A stretch of DNA of 64,000 bases, from the NCBI RefSeq assembly GCF_003992125.1, contig NZ_RQUY01000005.1, positions 43,365 to 107,364 of the forward strand, read 5' to 3'. Both the position numbers and the translations under genes were made by a program. This document shows positions 9,197-17,663 of this stretch, in pieces. The notes below the pieces were generated by a model that did no database searches, was not told where the DNA came from, and saw only the letters and a list, made by a program, of their open reading frames with translations. Positions within the stretch are counted from its first letter, which is position 1. The number at the start of each line of letters is the position of its first letter. Origin of the DNA: Veillonella caviae (GTDB lineage: Bacteria > Bacillota > Negativicutes > Veillonellales > Veillonellaceae).

Positions 9197-10369
9197 TCAA
9201 AACATCTTTCTATATAATCTTTCTACGTCATCACGACTCACGTCTGCCACTGTATTAGCTAAATTTCCTGCAGCCACGACGTATACATTATCAACTAGCC
9301 AAGGAATATCTCCTTTTGTAAGCCCTAATTCTGTAAGATTTGTTATCATGTCAAGTTCACTAACGATAGTATGTAATGCTTCGCCCAATTCTGAACCATC
9401 ACCATAGTTAAAAATTCTCGCTAACGCACCAAATTTAATAGGATTAGCGCTCCATGTAAAATCCACAACGACCGGTTCAATAACGGCAAGTCCCACACCA
9501 TGAGTAATATCTTTCAACCCACTAACTGGATGTTCTAAGCCATGTCCCAAAGTAACCCCCGCAGTGTTGATGACCATGCCACCAATAGTACTAGCTAATG
9601 TGATGGATTCCCACGCAGTTTTTACTTGTTCATCAGTTAAAGTCGGGCTTTCACCAGAATTCACAGATTTCACATGTTTATAGAGAGGCACGAGATATTG
9701 TGCCAATAATTGGACACCATAATAGGACAAAGCATCTGTGAAAGGTTGCGCCATTTTCGATGTATATGCTTCAATATTATGGCATAATGCATCAAATCCA
9801 ACAGCCGCTAACACAGAAGAAGGCATAGTAGTCATTACACTAGGATCTACAATGCTCACTTTGGGTACGATAGCATTGCAACGCAGAGATTTCTTATCTC
9901 CGGTGTTAGGATTCGTAAGCACGCCAAAACCATTACCTTCGGATCCAGTGCCACATGTAGTAGGAATAACGATGAGAGGCAATGCATTATCGCTAAAGGA
10001 GCGTCCAAAAATATAATCATTAATATCACCATCATTGACTGCCATAAACGCAATGCCTTTAGCGCAATCCATAATGCTCCCCCCACCAATGGCAAGGACC
10101 GCATCACAACCATTTTGTTTAGCTATATCTGCACCTTTAAGAGCCGTCGTAGTCAATGGATTTGCATCTACTTCATCAAATAGTACATGACCAATCTGAG
10201 CCGCATGTAATTTCTCTACAACGCGGTCATAAAGGCCTGATTTCTTGGCACTCCTTCGCCCTGTTACAATCAATACCCTTTTACCATAAGGTTTCACAAA
10301 CTCTGCTACATCATTTACCTTGTGCCAGCCGAATTCGATATGGACTGGTAAAAAATATGAAAATTGCAT
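9197..10369 (-). CDS. Iron-containing alcohol dehydrogenase (butanol dehydrogenase-like)
   Basis: NAD(P)H-dependent group III alcohol dehydrogenase of 390 residues; family members reduce aldehydes to alcohols. The N-terminal Rossmann-like half contains GGGSIMDCAKGIA (about residues 96-108) and PTTCGTGSEGNGF. The metal-binding residues of the C-terminal half are present: the Asp and His in GFDALCHNIEAY, the His in HGLEHPVSG and the His in ITHGVGLA. Substrate is unknown; butanol dehydrogenase and lactaldehyde reductase are the nearest described types by motif. It is divergent from nrdA, and its upstream region shares the 10370-10653 intergenic segment with that operon. Confidence 0.88.
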   Translation of the reverse strand: MQFSYFLPVHIEFGWHKVNDVAEFVKPYGKRVLIVTGRRSAKKSGLYDRVVEKLHAAQIGHVLFDEVDANPLTTTALKGADIAKQNGCDAVLAIGGGSIMDCAKGIAFMAVNDGDINDYIFGRSFSDNALPLIVIPTTCGTGSEGNGFGVLTNPNTGDKKSLRCNAIVPKVSIVDPSVMTTMPSSVLAAVGFDALCHNIEAYTSKMAQPFTDALSYYGVQLLAQYLVPLYKHVKSVNSGESPTLTDEQVKTAWESITLASTIGGMVINTAGVTLGHGLEHPVSGLKDITHGVGLAVIEPVVVDFTWSANPIKFGALARIFNYGDGSELGEALHTIVSELDMITNLTELGLTKGDIPWLVDNVYVVAAGNLANTVADVSRDDVERLYRKMF

Positions 10370-10516
10370 AGTTAAACCTCCTTAATAAATAATTGTCACA
10401 TACTTGTACTACTAGTATATACATATTTCCCCACTAATGAAACATTATATTTTATGTCTAAGAAAAAGCTCGTATTAACCACGATAAGACTCATAGATTT
10501 TTTTCAATGTCAAGTC

Positions 10517-10545
10517 TTGAATATATCGACTTTTTTCAGTATAAT
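10517..10545 (+). promoter_or_regulatory. Sigma-70-type promoter of nrdAB
   Basis: TTGAAT (10517-10522), a 17-base spacer and a perfect TATAAT (10540-10545). Transcription should start near 10552, about 100 bases before nrdA. Confidence 0.7.
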
Positions 10546-10565
10546 CATTACATAGTGTATGAGGC

Positions 10566-10603
10566 AAATAAGAAAACTACAATATATTGTAGTTTTCTTA
10601 TTT
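10566..10603 (+). promoter_or_regulatory. 38-bp perfect palindrome in the nrdA leader, NrdR-box-like core
   Basis: The two 19-base arms are exact complements with no loop. The centre reads CTACAATATATTGTAG, which fits the NrdR box consensus (acaCwAtATaTwGtgt) in all core positions. A weaker match, CATTACATAG, lies at 10546-10555 directly after the -10 box; NrdR sites usually occur in pairs. The same DNA would form a hairpin in the 5' UTR followed by a T-rich stretch. NrdR operator is the favoured reading, attenuator the alternative. Confidence 0.5.
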
Positions 10604-10653
10604 TCTGTTTATATATAGTTTAGAAATAATTTGATATTAATAAGGGAATAGAA

Positions 10654-12936
10654 ATGGAAATTATGATAAAAAAACGGGATGGTCATGTAGAGCCATTATC
10701 CGTCGAAAAAACGAAGCGTATGATTGCATTCGCCTGCTTAGGTTTAGATTCTTGTGATCCATTAGAATTGGAAATGGATGCAAAATTGCAATTCGTAGAT
10801 GGTATGACCACCAAAGAAATTCAAAAAACATTGGTACAAACGGCTATCGAAAAAGTAATTTCCAAAAAAGATGATGGTTTTGGCAATCAAGTAAACAAAA
10901 TGAATCAAGATTGGCAATTCGTAGCGGCTCGACTTTTCTTATTTGACCTATATAAAGAAGCGGCTATCACACGCCGTTACAAAGCATTTGGATATGGCAA
11001 TTTCCCTAATCTCGTAAAAATGCTAGTAGCAGAAAAAAAATACGCTGATTTCTTCATTACGGAATATACACATGAAGAATTAGAAGAGTTAGGCGATTAC
11101 ATAAAACCTAAACGAGACTATCTCTTTAACTATGAAGGTCTAAAATTATTAGCCGACCGTTATCTTGTAAAAGGTTTCAATAAAGAAATTTATGAATTAC
11201 CACAAGAACGTTTCATGGCTATCGCTATGCACTTGGCCCTCGTAGAAGGAGACAACAAAGTGGCATATGCTAAACAATTCTACGACTTGATGAGTCAATT
11301 GAAAATGACTACTGCTACGCCTACATTAGCAAATGCTGGTACCCCATTCCACCAACTATCCTCTTGTTTTATTTCTGGCGTAGACGATAACTTGTGGTCT
11401 ATTTACGACGTAAATAGCAAATTTTCTCGCGTATCTAAACACGGTGGTGCGCTAGGCATCTATCTAGGCAAAGTGCGCGCCTTAAATTCCGACATTCGCG
11501 GTTTTAAAAATTCTTCTGGTGGCGTTATTCCATGGATTCGCTTGTACAATGACACTGCCGTTGCGGTTGACCAATTGGGCAAGCGCAAAGGTGGCGCTAC
11601 AGTAACCCTCGACATTTGGCACAAAGATTTTTACGAATTCGTGGAATTGCGCACCAACAATGGTGATGATCGTCGCAAAGCACATGATATTTTCCCTGCC
11701 ATTTCCGTGCCGAATATTTTTATGGAACGCCTCATAGCTCGTGAAACCTTTACACTTTTCGACCCTCATGAAGTCCTTACAGTGAAAGGTTACGCCTTAG
11801 AAGATTATTTCGACACTGATAAAAGCAAGGAATTTACGAAACGTTATATCGAATGTGAACAAGACCCTAATTTGCACGGTATCGAAGTACCAGCCCTAGA
11901 TATGATGAAAAAAATCATGCGCAGTGCCGTAGAAACAGGTACACCATTCATCTTTTTCCGCGATACAGTAAATGCAGCAAATCCTAATAAGCACGCAGGC
12001 ATGATTTACGCATCCAATCTTTGTCACGAAATTGCGCAGAATGTTGGTTTCACCAATTTAGACGAAGAAATCATTAACGAAGATGGTTCTATTACAACAA
12101 CTACAAAAACAGGTGACATGGTTACATGCAACCTAAACTCCATAAGCCTTGGTCGTATTACCGATGAAGAATTAGAAGCAAACATTGCCCTTCAAATCCG
12201 TATGTTAGACAATGTTATTTCTATCAATCAAGCCCCTGTACCAGAATCTCGCATGACCTCAGATAAATATCGTGCTATCGGCCTTGGTACATCTGGTTAT
12301 CATCACTATTTAGTAAATCACAATATCCAATGGGAGTCTGAAGAACATTTAGAAGTGGCAGACCGCTTATTTGAAGATATCGCTTACTATGCTATCAAAG
12401 CGTCCATGGAATTAGCCAAAGAAAAAGGTGCTTATCCTGCTTTTAAAGGTTCCGAATGGGAAAGTGGAGAGTATTTCATACGCCGTGGTTACACATCAGA
12501 TCGTTGGAAACAATTAGCTACAGACGTAGCAAAATACGGTATCCGCAATGGTTACCTCATGGCTATTGCCCCTACTGGTTCCACATCTAATATTGCGAAT
12601 ACAACGGCGGGTATTGACCCTATTTTTAAAAAATTCTTTATTGAAGAGAAAAAAGGTTCTTTCACACCAAAAACAGCACCAGATTTGAACAATGACACAT
12701 TCTGGCTCTACAAAGAAGCGCATACGATTAATCAACAATGGTCTATTAAGGCTTGTGGCATCCGCCAGCGCCATATTGACCAAGCCCAATCTTTCAATTT
12801 GTACATTACGCCACAAATGAAAGCGAAGGAAATCCTAGACCTCTACGTTGAAGCATACAAACAAGGAATAAAAACGATTTACTATATCCGCAATCAATCC
12901 CTCGAAATGGATGAATGTACTAGCTGCTCCTCGTAA
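10654..12936 (+). CDS. nrdA: Class I ribonucleoside-diphosphate reductase, alpha subunit
   Basis: Catalytic subunit that reduces ribonucleotides to deoxyribonucleotides using a radical delivered by the beta subunit. Residues about 1-90 form an ATP-cone (IKKRDGHVEPLSVEKTKRMI), the allosteric activity site. The barrel carries the redox cysteine in LSSCFISG, the catalytic Asn-Leu-Cys-His-Glu group near residue 454 and the second redox cysteine in VTCNLNSISLG. APTGSTSNIANTTAGIDP is the phosphate-binding loop. The C-terminus ends in CTSCSS, the mobile cysteine pair that re-reduces the active site. The 760-residue length matches NrdA. nrdB follows after 160 bp. A class I enzyme in an anaerobe suggests oxygen exposure or use of a non-iron cofactor; that is inference. 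Confidence 0.95.
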   Translation: MEIMIKKRDGHVEPLSVEKTKRMIAFACLGLDSCDPLELEMDAKLQFVDGMTTKEIQKTLVQTAIEKVISKKDDGFGNQVNKMNQDWQFVAARLFLFDLYKEAAITRRYKAFGYGNFPNLVKMLVAEKKYADFFITEYTHEELEELGDYIKPKRDYLFNYEGLKLLADRYLVKGFNKEIYELPQERFMAIAMHLALVEGDNKVAYAKQFYDLMSQLKMTTATPTLANAGTPFHQLSSCFISGVDDNLWSIYDVNSKFSRVSKHGGALGIYLGKVRALNSDIRGFKNSSGGVIPWIRLYNDTAVAVDQLGKRKGGATVTLDIWHKDFYEFVELRTNNGDDRRKAHDIFPAISVPNIFMERLIARETFTLFDPHEVLTVKGYALEDYFDTDKSKEFTKRYIECEQDPNLHGIEVPALDMMKKIMRSAVETGTPFIFFRDTVNAANPNKHAGMIYASNLCHEIAQNVGFTNLDEEIINEDGSITTTTKTGDMVTCNLNSISLGRITDEELEANIALQIRMLDNVISINQAPVPESRMTSDKYRAIGLGTSGYHHYLVNHNIQWESEEHLEVADRLFEDIAYYAIKASMELAKEKGAYPAFKGSEWESGEYFIRRGYTSDRWKQLATDVAKYGIRNGYLMAIAPTGSTSNIANTTAGIDPIFKKFFIEEKKGSFTPKTAPDLNNDTFWLYKEAHTINQQWSIKACGIRQRHIDQAQSFNLYITPQMKAKEILDLYVEAYKQGIKTIYYIRNQSLEMDECTSCSS

Positions 12937-12998
12937 GAGCACACAGGCTATACACTTTCATTATCTTTGAAAGTACAATAATAACTACAAAGATATTT

Positions 12999-13075
12999 CT
13001 TAGTATATGTAATATACTAAGGCTTTCACCAATATTATAATTATGATGACGACCTATATACGTATAGGTCGCATC
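12999..13075 (+). other. Two stem-loops in the nrdA-nrdB intergenic region
   Basis: CTTAGTATAT/ATATACTAAG with a three-base loop (12999-13021), and CGACCTATA/TATAGGTCG closing a TACG loop (13050-13071; UACG in RNA, a very stable tetraloop), extended by GATG/CATC. They lie between the nrdA stop and the nrdB ribosome binding site and could set mRNA stability or the alpha:beta ratio. No T-run follows either, so they are not obvious terminators. Confidence 0.5.
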
Positions 13076-13096
13076 GTTATATAAAGGAGCTCTACT

Positions 13097-14125
13097 ATGG
13101 ATAAGAAACTCATATTTAACGAAAATGGCGACCGTGGCACACAAGCCATGATTGGCGGCAACACAACAAATTTGCGCGAATGGAATCGCATTAAATACGA
13201 TTGGGCAAACCAAATGTATCGCACTATGCTCAACAATTTTTGGATTCCTGAAGAAATTTCTTTGAACGAAGACGTAAAGCAATTTCCATATCTAACAGAC
13301 AATGAACGTCGTGCCTTCGATAAAATCATTTCCTTCTTGAATTTCCTCGATTCCATTCAATCAGAGAATTTACCGAATTTGAGTCGTTACATTACAGCGC
13401 CAGAAGTGGCATCCCTATTAAATATTCAAGCCTTCCAAGAAGAAATTCATGCCCAAAGTTATTCCTACATCTTAGACACCGTAACGAATCCGATTACACG
13501 AGATAAAATCTATGACGAATGGCGTACGGACAAAACTTTGTTGTCTCGCAATCGTTTCATTGCCGATGCATACCAACGTTTTTCCGACGATCCAAGCGAA
13601 GCCAATTTGATTCACACCATCATTGCCAACTACATTCTAGAAGGCATCTATTTCTACTCGGGATTTAGTTTCTTCTATACCTTGGCACGGCAAGGTAAAA
13701 TGACAGCTACGTCTACTATTTTCAAATATATCAATCGCGACGAAGTAACACACCTCGTATTATTCCAAAACATCATTCGAGAATTGCGCCGTGAACGTCC
13801 AGATTTATTTACCCCAGAATTAGAGGCGAAAATTACCGACATGATTCGCCAAGGTGCAGAGAATGAAATTGCATGGGGCCAATACATTACAGATGACAAA
13901 ATTCTAGGGCTCAACAATTTGCTCATCGAACGTTACATCAAATACTTGGCGAATATCCGTTTAGAAGCCATCGGATTACCTCACCTCTATCCTGAAATCA
14001 AAGACAATCCTATGGAATGGATTGAAAGTTTCTCTAATTTAAATAGCACAAAAACTGATTTTTTCGAAGCGAAAGTGACAAACTATACAAAAGCAGCTGC
14101 TTTCGATTTTGATGATTTAGTGTAA
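13097..14125 (+). CDS. nrdB: Class I ribonucleoside-diphosphate reductase, beta subunit
   Basis: Ferritin-like radical-generating subunit, 342 residues, partner of the upstream nrdA product. All metal ligands expected from E. coli NrdB can be found: Asp in FLDSIQ, Glu and His in EEIHAQSYSY, Glu in ILEGIYFYSGF, and Glu/His in RDEVTHL. The tyrosine four residues after the first His (E. coli Tyr122) is present, so a tyrosyl radical enzyme is expected rather than a tyrosine-less subclass. The C-terminal AAAFDFDDLV resembles the tail that docks into NrdA. AAAGGAG lies ahead of the ATG. Confidence 0.94.
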   Translation: MDKKLIFNENGDRGTQAMIGGNTTNLREWNRIKYDWANQMYRTMLNNFWIPEEISLNEDVKQFPYLTDNERRAFDKIISFLNFLDSIQSENLPNLSRYITAPEVASLLNIQAFQEEIHAQSYSYILDTVTNPITRDKIYDEWRTDKTLLSRNRFIADAYQRFSDDPSEANLIHTIIANYILEGIYFYSGFSFFYTLARQGKMTATSTIFKYINRDEVTHLVLFQNIIRELRRERPDLFTPELEAKITDMIRQGAENEIAWGQYITDDKILGLNNLLIERYIKYLANIRLEAIGLPHLYPEIKDNPMEWIESFSNLNSTKTDFFEAKVTNYTKAAAFDFDDLV

Positions 14126-14129
14126 TAAC

Positions 14130-14219
14130 AAAAGATACCCGTCCAAACTCTCAATACCTATGGTCCACTAAGCTCTTTAACTTATGTGGTTGGTACTCGT
14201 TTTGGAACAGGTATCTTTT
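14130..14219. terminator. Large nested hairpin between convergent nrdB and fumB
   Basis: AAAAGATACC (14130-14139) pairs with GGTATCTTTT (14210-14219). Inside, TCCAAA/TTTGGA, ACC/GGT and CCACTAAG/CTTATGTGG pair in register, giving one long imperfect stem of about 90 bases with T-runs at both ends. It is placed and built as a bidirectional terminator. Confidence 0.6.
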
Positions 14220-14229
14220 TATGCATATA

Positions 14230-14778
14230 TTAGCGTTTATATTTAGGAATTTCTTGGTTTTGTAATACATTACCTTCTGTATCGATACCAACAATAACGC
14301 GGAAACGATCAAAGTATAATTTTTTAATAGACTCCGTGCCAAGATCACCATACGCCATGATTTCAGCAGATTTAATGCGAGATGCATTAATAGCACTAGC
14401 ACCACCTACACCAAGTAAAGATACAGCACCATATTGTTTGCAAAGATCTGCTACATACGGAGCGCGTACGCCTTTACCAAGCATAGCTGTAGCCCCTAAT
14501 TTCAACATCATTTCCACATATGGGTCCATACGAACGGCAGTAGTAGGACCATTAGAATTAAAGATTTTTCCTGGAGGCGCTGGGCATGGGCCAGCGTAGT
14601 ACACGAGTTGATCAGTCCAATCTACAGGGGATTCTTCACCTCGTTCAAGCGCTTCTGCAATTAATTTATGTGCTGCATCACGACAAGTGTATACATAACC
14701 AGTTAAGTATAATACATCGCCTACTTTCAACGTTTTGGCGAACTCTTTTGTGATTGGTAATTGAACTTCTATACTCAT
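14230..14778 (-). CDS. fumB: Fumarate hydratase class I, beta subunit
   Basis: C-terminal half (182 residues) of the two-subunit iron-sulfur fumarase/tartrate dehydratase family, which interconverts fumarate and malate. Family features are GDVLYLTGYVYTCRDAAHK and YYAGPCPAPPGK near the N-terminus, and a GPTTAVRMDPY segment. It starts with ATG at 14778 behind AGGAGG and lies 9 bases after the alpha-subunit stop, so the two are translated together. Veillonella runs the malate-fumarate-succinate branch toward propionate (established), which gives the enzyme a central catabolic role. Tartrate as substrate cannot be excluded from sequence. fumB here means the beta subunit, not E. coli FumB. Confidence 0.9.
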   Translation of the reverse strand: MSIEVQLPITKEFAKTLKVGDVLYLTGYVYTCRDAAHKLIAEALERGEESPVDWTDQLVYYAGPCPAPPGKIFNSNGPTTAVRMDPYVEMMLKLGATAMLGKGVRAPYVADLCKQYGAVSLLGVGGASAINASRIKSAEIMAYGDLGTESIKKLYFDRFRVIVGIDTEGNVLQNQEIPKYKR

Positions 14779-14787
14779 AGAAACCTC

Positions 14788-15630
14788 CTATAGCACTGCT
14801 GTCGCTTGACGTGCTGCATTACATTGGAAATTGATAGCTACTGGCAAGGCAGTGATGTGAACACCATAGTATTCAACATGGACATCAAGGGCTGTACTGC
14901 GGCCACCATAACCGATAGGTCCAATACCAGTATTATTAATAGCAGTTAGCAAATCTTCTTCTAATTTTGCATATCGAGGGTTGGGATTACGTTTGCCAAT
15001 ATCGCGAAGCAATGCTTTTTTAGCCATCCAAGCGCATTGGTCCATCGTGCCCCCTACGCCGACCCCTACGATGTATGGAGGACATGGATTACCACCTGCT
15101 TTAGCTACTGTTTCAAGAACGAATTCAATGATTCCTTCTTCGCCAGCACCAGGTAGTAATACGCGGAATGCGCCCATATTTTCACTGCCACCACCTTTTG
15201 GCATAACTGTAATTTTAACAGTATCACCAGGTACGATGGATGGATGGAATACAACAGGTGTATTGTCATTTGTATTCAAACGTTCCAATGGATCTGCTAC
15301 AACAGATTTACGTAAATACCCATTTGTATATCCACGACGAATACCTTCTTCCACTTGGTCATATAAAGGTTTACCTTCCCAGCAAACCTCTTGGCCAATT
15401 TCCATAACTACAACGGCCATTCCCGTATCATGGCAACAAGGCATCATATTATCTCGTGCAAACTCGCTATTTTCAATTATAATTTCAAGAGACTCTTTAC
15501 CAATAGGAGATTCTTCTTTTATTAATGCTTCTTTGAAAGCATCAATGACATTATCACTTAAACAGCAGCACGCTTGAATTGCTAATTTCTCAATAATAGG
15601 TACTATTTCATCGGTATTGATAACACGCAT
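14788..15630 (-). CDS. fumA: Fumarate hydratase class I, alpha subunit (Fe-S)
   Basis: N-terminal half of the oxygen-sensitive [4Fe-4S] fumarase, 280 residues from the chosen start. CCHDTG near residue 65, KGGGSENMGAFRVL and PPYIVGVGVGGTMDQCA are the family signatures; the cysteines in CCHDTG, NPCPP and MDQCA are candidate cluster ligands. I start at ATG 15630 (MRVINTDE) because GAAAGAGG sits eight bases upstream; ATGs at 15636 and 15648 are too close to or ahead of that site. Its promoter region faces the LysR gene at 15964, which may regulate it. Confidence 0.9.
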   Translation of the reverse strand: MRVINTDEIVPIIEKLAIQACCCLSDNVIDAFKEALIKEESPIGKESLEIIIENSEFARDNMMPCCHDTGMAVVVMEIGQEVCWEGKPLYDQVEEGIRRGYTNGYLRKSVVADPLERLNTNDNTPVVFHPSIVPGDTVKITVMPKGGGSENMGAFRVLLPGAGEEGIIEFVLETVAKAGGNPCPPYIVGVGVGGTMDQCAWMAKKALLRDIGKRNPNPRYAKLEEDLLTAINNTGIGPIGYGGRSTALDVHVEYYGVHITALPVAINFQCNAARQATAVL

Positions 15631-15963
15631 AACCATAACCTCTTTCACTTGAATTAACTATACGCTTTACCACTATGCGGGCACACAAGAATCACAGGCA
15701 ACTTCTCTAATAGATATTGTATACTACTAAAGTATGCTGCTTATGACTATAAGCAACTATACTGAAGTTATTCCCGAACCTTATGGATTCATTATAGAAA
15801 ACTCTTTACAATGCGTAAAATATAGGATATGCTTTTTGTAATAAATAGTATTTATCGCAACATGTACTAGTATGCCTCTTACTACATTGAAAACATATCG
15901 CTAATAGGTCCTATTAGTTATTGATGAAATATGTTATTACTCCATCGAGCATAGGTAATCTAT
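15631..15963. promoter_or_regulatory. fumA / lysR divergent intergenic region with palindromes
   Basis: No gene is visible. Three inverted repeats stand out: ATACT-ACTAA-AGTAT at 15721-15735, GCTTAT-GACT-ATAAGC at 15739-15754, and the exact 17-bp palindrome CTAATAGGTCCTATTAG at 15901-15917 just ahead of lysR. LysR-type regulators usually bind such sites in a shared divergent promoter (T-N11-A type), so these are operator candidates. Confidence 0.45.
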
Positions 15964-16839
15964 ATGAAGCTAAAATATTTAGAATATTTCCTCACCATTG
16001 CTAAATTAGGCAATGTGACCCATGCAGCACAACAATTATATCTTTCACAACCAAACCTAACAGTAGCTATCAAACGATTAGAAGAAGAGTTAAATATTAC
16101 CTTGTTTGAACGCCATCATAAATCGGTTTCCCTTACACCGGAAGGGGAGAAATTCTACAAACAATTGTGTCCAATTATCCACGACTTACAAGCCTTATTA
16201 CAAGAAACGAAATCGACTAATGCCGATGAATCAACACCTATATCCATCGGCATACCTCCAATGATTGGATCCTTTGTAATGAGACCATTATTAAACTTTT
16301 TCAAACAAACGTATCCTATGAAAGAACTGACCATTGTAGAGGACGGGTCCATTGGATTGCAGCAAAAACTTTCACAAGGAGACCTAGATATAGCCATCAT
16401 CATCGCCAACGAATTGCCAAAAAATCTAGCATCAATTCCCTTACGAAGCGTGGAATACAAAGCGTGCGTCCCAAAATCGCATACCTTGGCAAATCACACT
16501 ACCATCACCTACGACGAACTGCAATCAGAATCCCTCATCATGATGCAATTAGACTCATTTCATCGCCAACATATCATGAAACATTTAGCCGCATCACATG
16601 TAACACCACACATCGCCATGTCATCGAATCACATCGAACGCAATCTGGACATGACAGTCGCTAACAACCACATCTCGTTCCTACTCACACCATCTCCATT
16701 TCACCGAGAAGATATCAACCTCATCTCCTTAAAACCGCCTATTGTAGCGACTGTGGCTATTGTATATAAAAACAATAAATCTATGGATACATTGGCTAAA
16801 CAAATCCTCATGGCAATAGGCTCTAATGAAAATACTTAA
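15964..16839 (+). CDS. LysR-family transcriptional regulator
   Basis: DNA-binding regulator of 291 residues. The winged helix-turn-helix occupies residues about 1-60 (YFLTIAKLGNVTHAAQQLYLSQPNLTVAIKRLEEEL, quoted in parts: NVTHAAQQLYLSQPNL is the recognition region), followed by FERHHKSVSLTPEG. The remaining part is a periplasmic-binding-like effector domain. It is divergent from fumAB across 333 bp containing several palindromes, the usual arrangement of a LysR regulator and its target, so control of fumarate hydratase is a reasonable inference. The effector is unknown. Its stop codon overlaps the stop of the convergent acetyltransferase gene. Confidence 0.9.
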   Translation: MKLKYLEYFLTIAKLGNVTHAAQQLYLSQPNLTVAIKRLEEELNITLFERHHKSVSLTPEGEKFYKQLCPIIHDLQALLQETKSTNADESTPISIGIPPMIGSFVMRPLLNFFKQTYPMKELTIVEDGSIGLQQKLSQGDLDIAIIIANELPKNLASIPLRSVEYKACVPKSHTLANHTTITYDELQSESLIMMQLDSFHRQHIMKHLAASHVTPHIAMSSNHIERNLDMTVANNHISFLLTPSPFHREDINLISLKPPIVATVAIVYKNNKSMDTLAKQILMAIGSNENT

Positions 16840-17252
16840 AAAATTTTCCGCATCAAGATATGAGGACACCCCTCATCAAGGTACTCCTCTCCTTCTGCTA
16901 CATAACCAAGTGTTTCATAAAATGGACGTGCCTGTACTTGTGCAGAGAGGGAACAAGATGTAAACCCATCACGACGAATACCATTCTCAGCAGCCAACAT
17001 GATTTTCGCCCCCAAGCCTTGTCCACGGTATAGTTTACGAACTGCCATACGTCCAATATGTGCATCACCAGACGACTCTCCTGGGAAATAGCGGCACGTA
17101 CCAACGGCTTTACCATCTATAGACAGCAAGACGAATTTTGCCGTCTCATCTATGGCATCAAACTCATCCTTAAACCCTTGCTCATTCATAAATACGTCTT
17201 CACGAATCTGCTTAATCTCATCAATTATATGATCTAAAATTTGGATAACCAT
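16836..17252 (-). CDS. GNAT-family N-acetyltransferase
   Basis: Small acetyl-CoA-dependent acetyltransferase, 138 residues, single GNAT fold. The acetyl-CoA pyrophosphate loop is RKLYRGQGLGAKIM (about residues 73-86), preceded by the beta-4 segment AHIGRMAV and followed by ARPFYETLGYV, the typical beta-6/alpha-4 region. The substrate is not predictable. GAAGGAG lies seven bases before the ATG at 17252. The gene is convergent with lysR, sharing overlapping stop codons at 16836-16839. Confidence 0.88.
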   Translation of the reverse strand: MVIQILDHIIDEIKQIREDVFMNEQGFKDEFDAIDETAKFVLLSIDGKAVGTCRYFPGESSGDAHIGRMAVRKLYRGQGLGAKIMLAAENGIRRDGFTSCSLSAQVQARPFYETLGYVAEGEEYLDEGCPHILMRKIF

Positions 17253-17378
17253 ACCAGAACTCCTTCAAAAGCGGATTCAAATCCGCCAAACGATAAATAT
17301 AAAATTAAATGTATGTCCATTATACCAAACCATAAAAACACCAACACAAGAATTTTTACACAACTAGAAAAAAAGTGC

Positions 17379-17408
17379 TTGCATAAATTTCTCAAATGGG
17401 TTTATACT
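17379..17408 (+). promoter_or_regulatory. Promoter of the aromatic amino-acid operon leader
   Basis: TTGCAT (17379-17384), an 18-base spacer and TATACT (17403-17408). Transcription would begin near 17415, about 28 bases before the leader peptide. Confidence 0.65.
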
Positions 17409-17442
17409 GTACCTATCAAATTTTTAAGAAAGGAGTCCCCAT

Positions 17443-17532
17443 ATGAACACGCAAATTAGCACAGCAGCAAAGCAATACTTTTATTGGTTCTTTATCCAAC
17501 GTACGGGTAAAGAACTATTTGAGCTACGCTAA
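17443..17532 (+). CDS. Aromatic leader peptide (attenuator) of the aro operon
   Basis: A 29-residue reading frame with a strong AAGAAAGGAG ribosome binding site. It opens MNTQISTAAKQ and then reads Tyr-Phe-Tyr-Trp-Phe-Phe (17476-17493), ending ELFELR. Six aromatic residues in a row, covering all three end products of the pathway, mark it as a regulatory leader peptide of the trpL/pheL kind. Just after the aromatic codons, TACGGGTA (17502-17509) is complementary to TACCCGTA in the terminator's left arm (17573-17580). Inferred mechanism: a ribosome stalled on the aromatic codons leaves TACGGGTA free to pair as antiterminator; a ribosome that finishes the peptide covers it and the terminator forms. 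I know of no described example with this exact combination, but I cannot search. Confidence 0.88.
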   Translation: MNTQISTAAKQYFYWFFIQRTGKELFELR

Positions 17533-17566
17533 TTTAGGTAATATCTATGGTGGCTTAGAATAGTGA

Positions 17567-17606
17567 AAGGGCTACCCGTATTAAAATACGGGTAGCCCTT
17601 TTTTAT
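17567..17606 (+). terminator. Attenuator terminator ahead of aroF
   Basis: A 16-bp perfect stem (left arm 17567-17582, right arm 17585-17600, GC-rich centre GGGCTACCCGTA) is followed by TTTTATTT. It lies between the leader peptide and the DAHP synthase gene, and its left arm can instead pair with 17502-17509. Confidence 0.9.
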
Positions 17607-17663
17607 TTGCTATCCGTATGGTTGGCCCCGCTATTCGCATTGTGTATCCGAGGAGGACTTATT

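Noticed and set aside
14151..14405. 84-codon minus-strand frame overlapping fumB
   Set aside because: It is an out-of-frame shadow of fumB without homology or ribosome binding site.
17253..17442. T-box riboswitch upstream of aroF
   Set aside because: No T-box bulge (TGGNACC-like) or specifier loop; the leader peptide explains the region.
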